This document shows positions 4,823 through 5,495 of a stretch of DNA of 5,495 nucleotides, one piece after another. Position 1 is the stretch's first letter; every line of letters begins with the position of its first letter. The notes below the pieces were generated by a model. The model was not told the origin of the DNA. It was given only the letters and a program-made list of their open reading frames with translations, and ran no database searches. A program made the translations under genes and the position numbers. Source of the DNA: Deltaproteobacteria bacterium (GTDB lineage: Bacteria; Desulfobacterota; DSM-4660; Desulfatiglandales; Desulfatiglandaceae); assembly GCA_019307645.1 (NCBI GenBank), contig JAFDJF010000253.1, positions 1-5,495 on the forward strand, read 5' to 3'.

Positions 4823-5347
4823 CTATTGCTTCGCCTTGTCGTATGCCTTAATCACCTCATCCGTGATATCGATCTTTTCATCATTATAAAGGAAACCGAC
4901 GGCCCTTTTTTCAAGGATCATGGTATAATTATTTTTTTTACCGATTTCTTCCACAATTTTTTGGATTTCACTGCCCACACTCCTGACGGTTTCTACTTCC
5001 ATTTCTTTTTTCTCCTGTAGAAACTCATTTTCAAGATATTTGTAGCGCCGGGATCTCTGCCCCAGTTCTTTTCGTTTATCTTCTTTGGCATCAAGGCTCA
5101 GCATCAGGCTCTGCTTTCTCAATGCTTCCTCAACCTTGATCAACTCACTTCTTTCCTGCTCCAACTCTCTTGCCTTTGGCTCCAGATTTTTTATATAATC
5201 ATCCTTAAGCTTTTGAAACGCCACAGATTCTTGTTGAAACTTCTGTATGTCCACAACTGCCACTTTACAGCCGTCCGCACCGTGGGCGTGGAATTGAACG
5301 CCAAATAGAAAAATAACCCCCATAAGCAGTCCGATATAACGTCTCAT
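4823..5347 (-). CDS. Periplasmic OmpH/Skp-family outer-membrane protein chaperone
   Basis: Skp/OmpH proteins are trimeric periplasmic chaperones that hold unfolded outer-membrane proteins on their way to the BAM complex. From the ATG at 5347 the product has 174 residues. It starts with a signal peptide: M-R-R, a hydrophobic core YIGLLMGVIFLFGV (4-17), and cleavage near AHG/A (after residue 23 or 24). The mature N-terminus VAVVDIQKF (29-37) is the family strand. Residues of about 40-130 are strongly charged and helical, forming the coiled-coil tentacles. YTMILEKRAVGFLYNDEKID closes the body domain. This start was chosen over an in-frame ATG at 5395 because AAGGAGGGA sits 4 nt upstream and the signal peptide begins exactly here; the extra 16 residues would bury the signal and overlap a DNA repeat. 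The ompH-lpxD-fabZ-lpxA order is the classical one, usually with bamA upstream. Confidence 0.92.
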   Translation of the reverse strand: MRRYIGLLMGVIFLFGVQFHAHGADGCKVAVVDIQKFQQESVAFQKLKDDYIKNLEPKARELEQERSELIKVEEALRKQSLMLSLDAKEDKRKELGQRSRRYKYLENEFLQEKKEMEVETVRSVGSEIQKIVEEIGKKNNYTMILEKRAVGFLYNDEKIDITDEVIKAYDKAKQ

Positions 5348-5350
5348 TTT

Positions 5351-5359
5351 TCCCTCCTT
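5351..5359 (-). promoter_or_regulatory. Strong Shine-Dalgarno that fixes the ompH start
   Basis: On the minus strand AAGGAGGGA precedes the ATG at 5347 with a short spacer of A residues. It selects the internal ATG over the upstream in-frame ATG at 5395, which has no comparable site. Confidence 0.8.
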
Positions 5360-5369
5360 AGTTAATGCC

Positions 5370-5495
5370 CATCCATAAATGGCTCTTTTGCCCAATCTCT
5401 GCGTTATGCTCAGATTTTAATCCTCGAAATATTCCAATATATTCCTGCGGTTAAAATCTTCGCATGCCTTGACCTTGGACAAAATATCTCATTTC
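5370..5495. repeat. Long imperfect palindrome upstream of ompH, cut by the window edge
   Basis: The sequence folds back on itself around position 5435-5436. AAATGG (5377-5382) faces CATTT (5490-5494); CTTTTGCCCAA (5384-5394 region) faces TTGGACAAAA (near 5475-5484); ATGCTCAGATTTTAATCC (5406-5423) faces GGTTAAAATCTTCGCAT (5449-5465). All these pairs share the same centre, so they belong to one structure of about 130 bp whose last few bases lie beyond the window. It holds no gene and starts 23 nt before the ompH ATG. It resembles intergenic palindromic repeats or small non-autonomous elements. It may also include the ompH promoter region, but no convincing -35/-10 pair was found. Confidence 0.65.

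Noticed and set aside
5267..5347. OmpH as a lipoprotein, because a cysteine (C27) closely follows the signal peptide
   Set aside because: The residues before the cysteine are A-D-G, which do not make a lipobox (no Leu/Ile/Val at -3), and Skp-family proteins are soluble.
5348..5395. N-terminal extension of OmpH from an ATG at 5395
   Set aside because: It would add 16 polar residues before a well-formed signal peptide, lacks a Shine-Dalgarno sequence, and overlaps the palindromic repeat; the ATG at 5347 has AAGGAGGGA.
5400..5460. Sigma-70 promoter for the operon around TATATT in the ompH-upstream repeat
   Set aside because: The TATATT lies in the loop of an AT-rich palindrome and no -35 element with proper spacing could be identified.

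Overview
The window looks like chromosomal DNA of a Gram-negative bacterium, most likely a deltaproteobacterium-type lineage (Desulfobacterota). This is inferred from four things: a complete lipid A gene cluster that uses LpxI (not LpxH), an oxidoreductase gene after lpxI, the C-terminus of a sigma-54-type response regulator with a Fis-like helix-turn-helix, and a four-helix-bundle 'S23' family gene. No rRNA or tRNA is present, so the species cannot be fixed.

Layout. Positions 1-68 (+) hold the last 21 codons of a Fis-type regulator. Positions 69-470 hold no intact gene. They contain a small AT-rich hairpin (76-94) and a compact element of about 345 bp (93-437) with inverted arms, each built of an 8-bp tandem repeat, around a C-terminally truncated four-helix-bundle gene. 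Positions 471-5347 are one minus-strand gene cluster, read right to left: ompH/skp, lpxD, fabZ, lpxA, lpxI, Gfo/Idh/MocA oxidoreductase. Spacing is tight (13, 212, 61, -4 and 23 nt). The single wide gap, lpxD-fabZ, is explained by a 195-bp MITE-like element with 18-bp perfect terminal inverted repeats (3587-3781); without it the gap would be 17 nt. Positions 5370-5495 hold most of a second, long imperfect palindrome upstream of ompH, cut by the window edge.

How the genes work together. FabZ dehydrates (R)-3-hydroxyacyl-ACP for fatty acid elongation. The same acyl-ACP pool feeds LpxA (first, 3-position acylation of UDP-GlcNAc) and LpxD (second, N-acylation after LpxC deacetylation). LpxI then cleaves UDP-2,3-diacylglucosamine to lipid X and UMP. 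OmpH/Skp chaperones outer-membrane proteins in the periplasm, and bamA often lies just upstream in such clusters (outside this window). The oxidoreductase has no established role here; a GnnA-like sugar 3-dehydrogenase modifying the lipid A precursor is a hypothesis. lpxC and lpxB are not in the window, and the cluster ends at the oxidoreductase.

The core operon is conventional. The unusual content is the three non-coding repeat elements: the octamer-armed S23-type element, the MITE inside the operon, and the palindrome before ompH, whose terminal sequence may also survive as a collapsed copy at 73-94.
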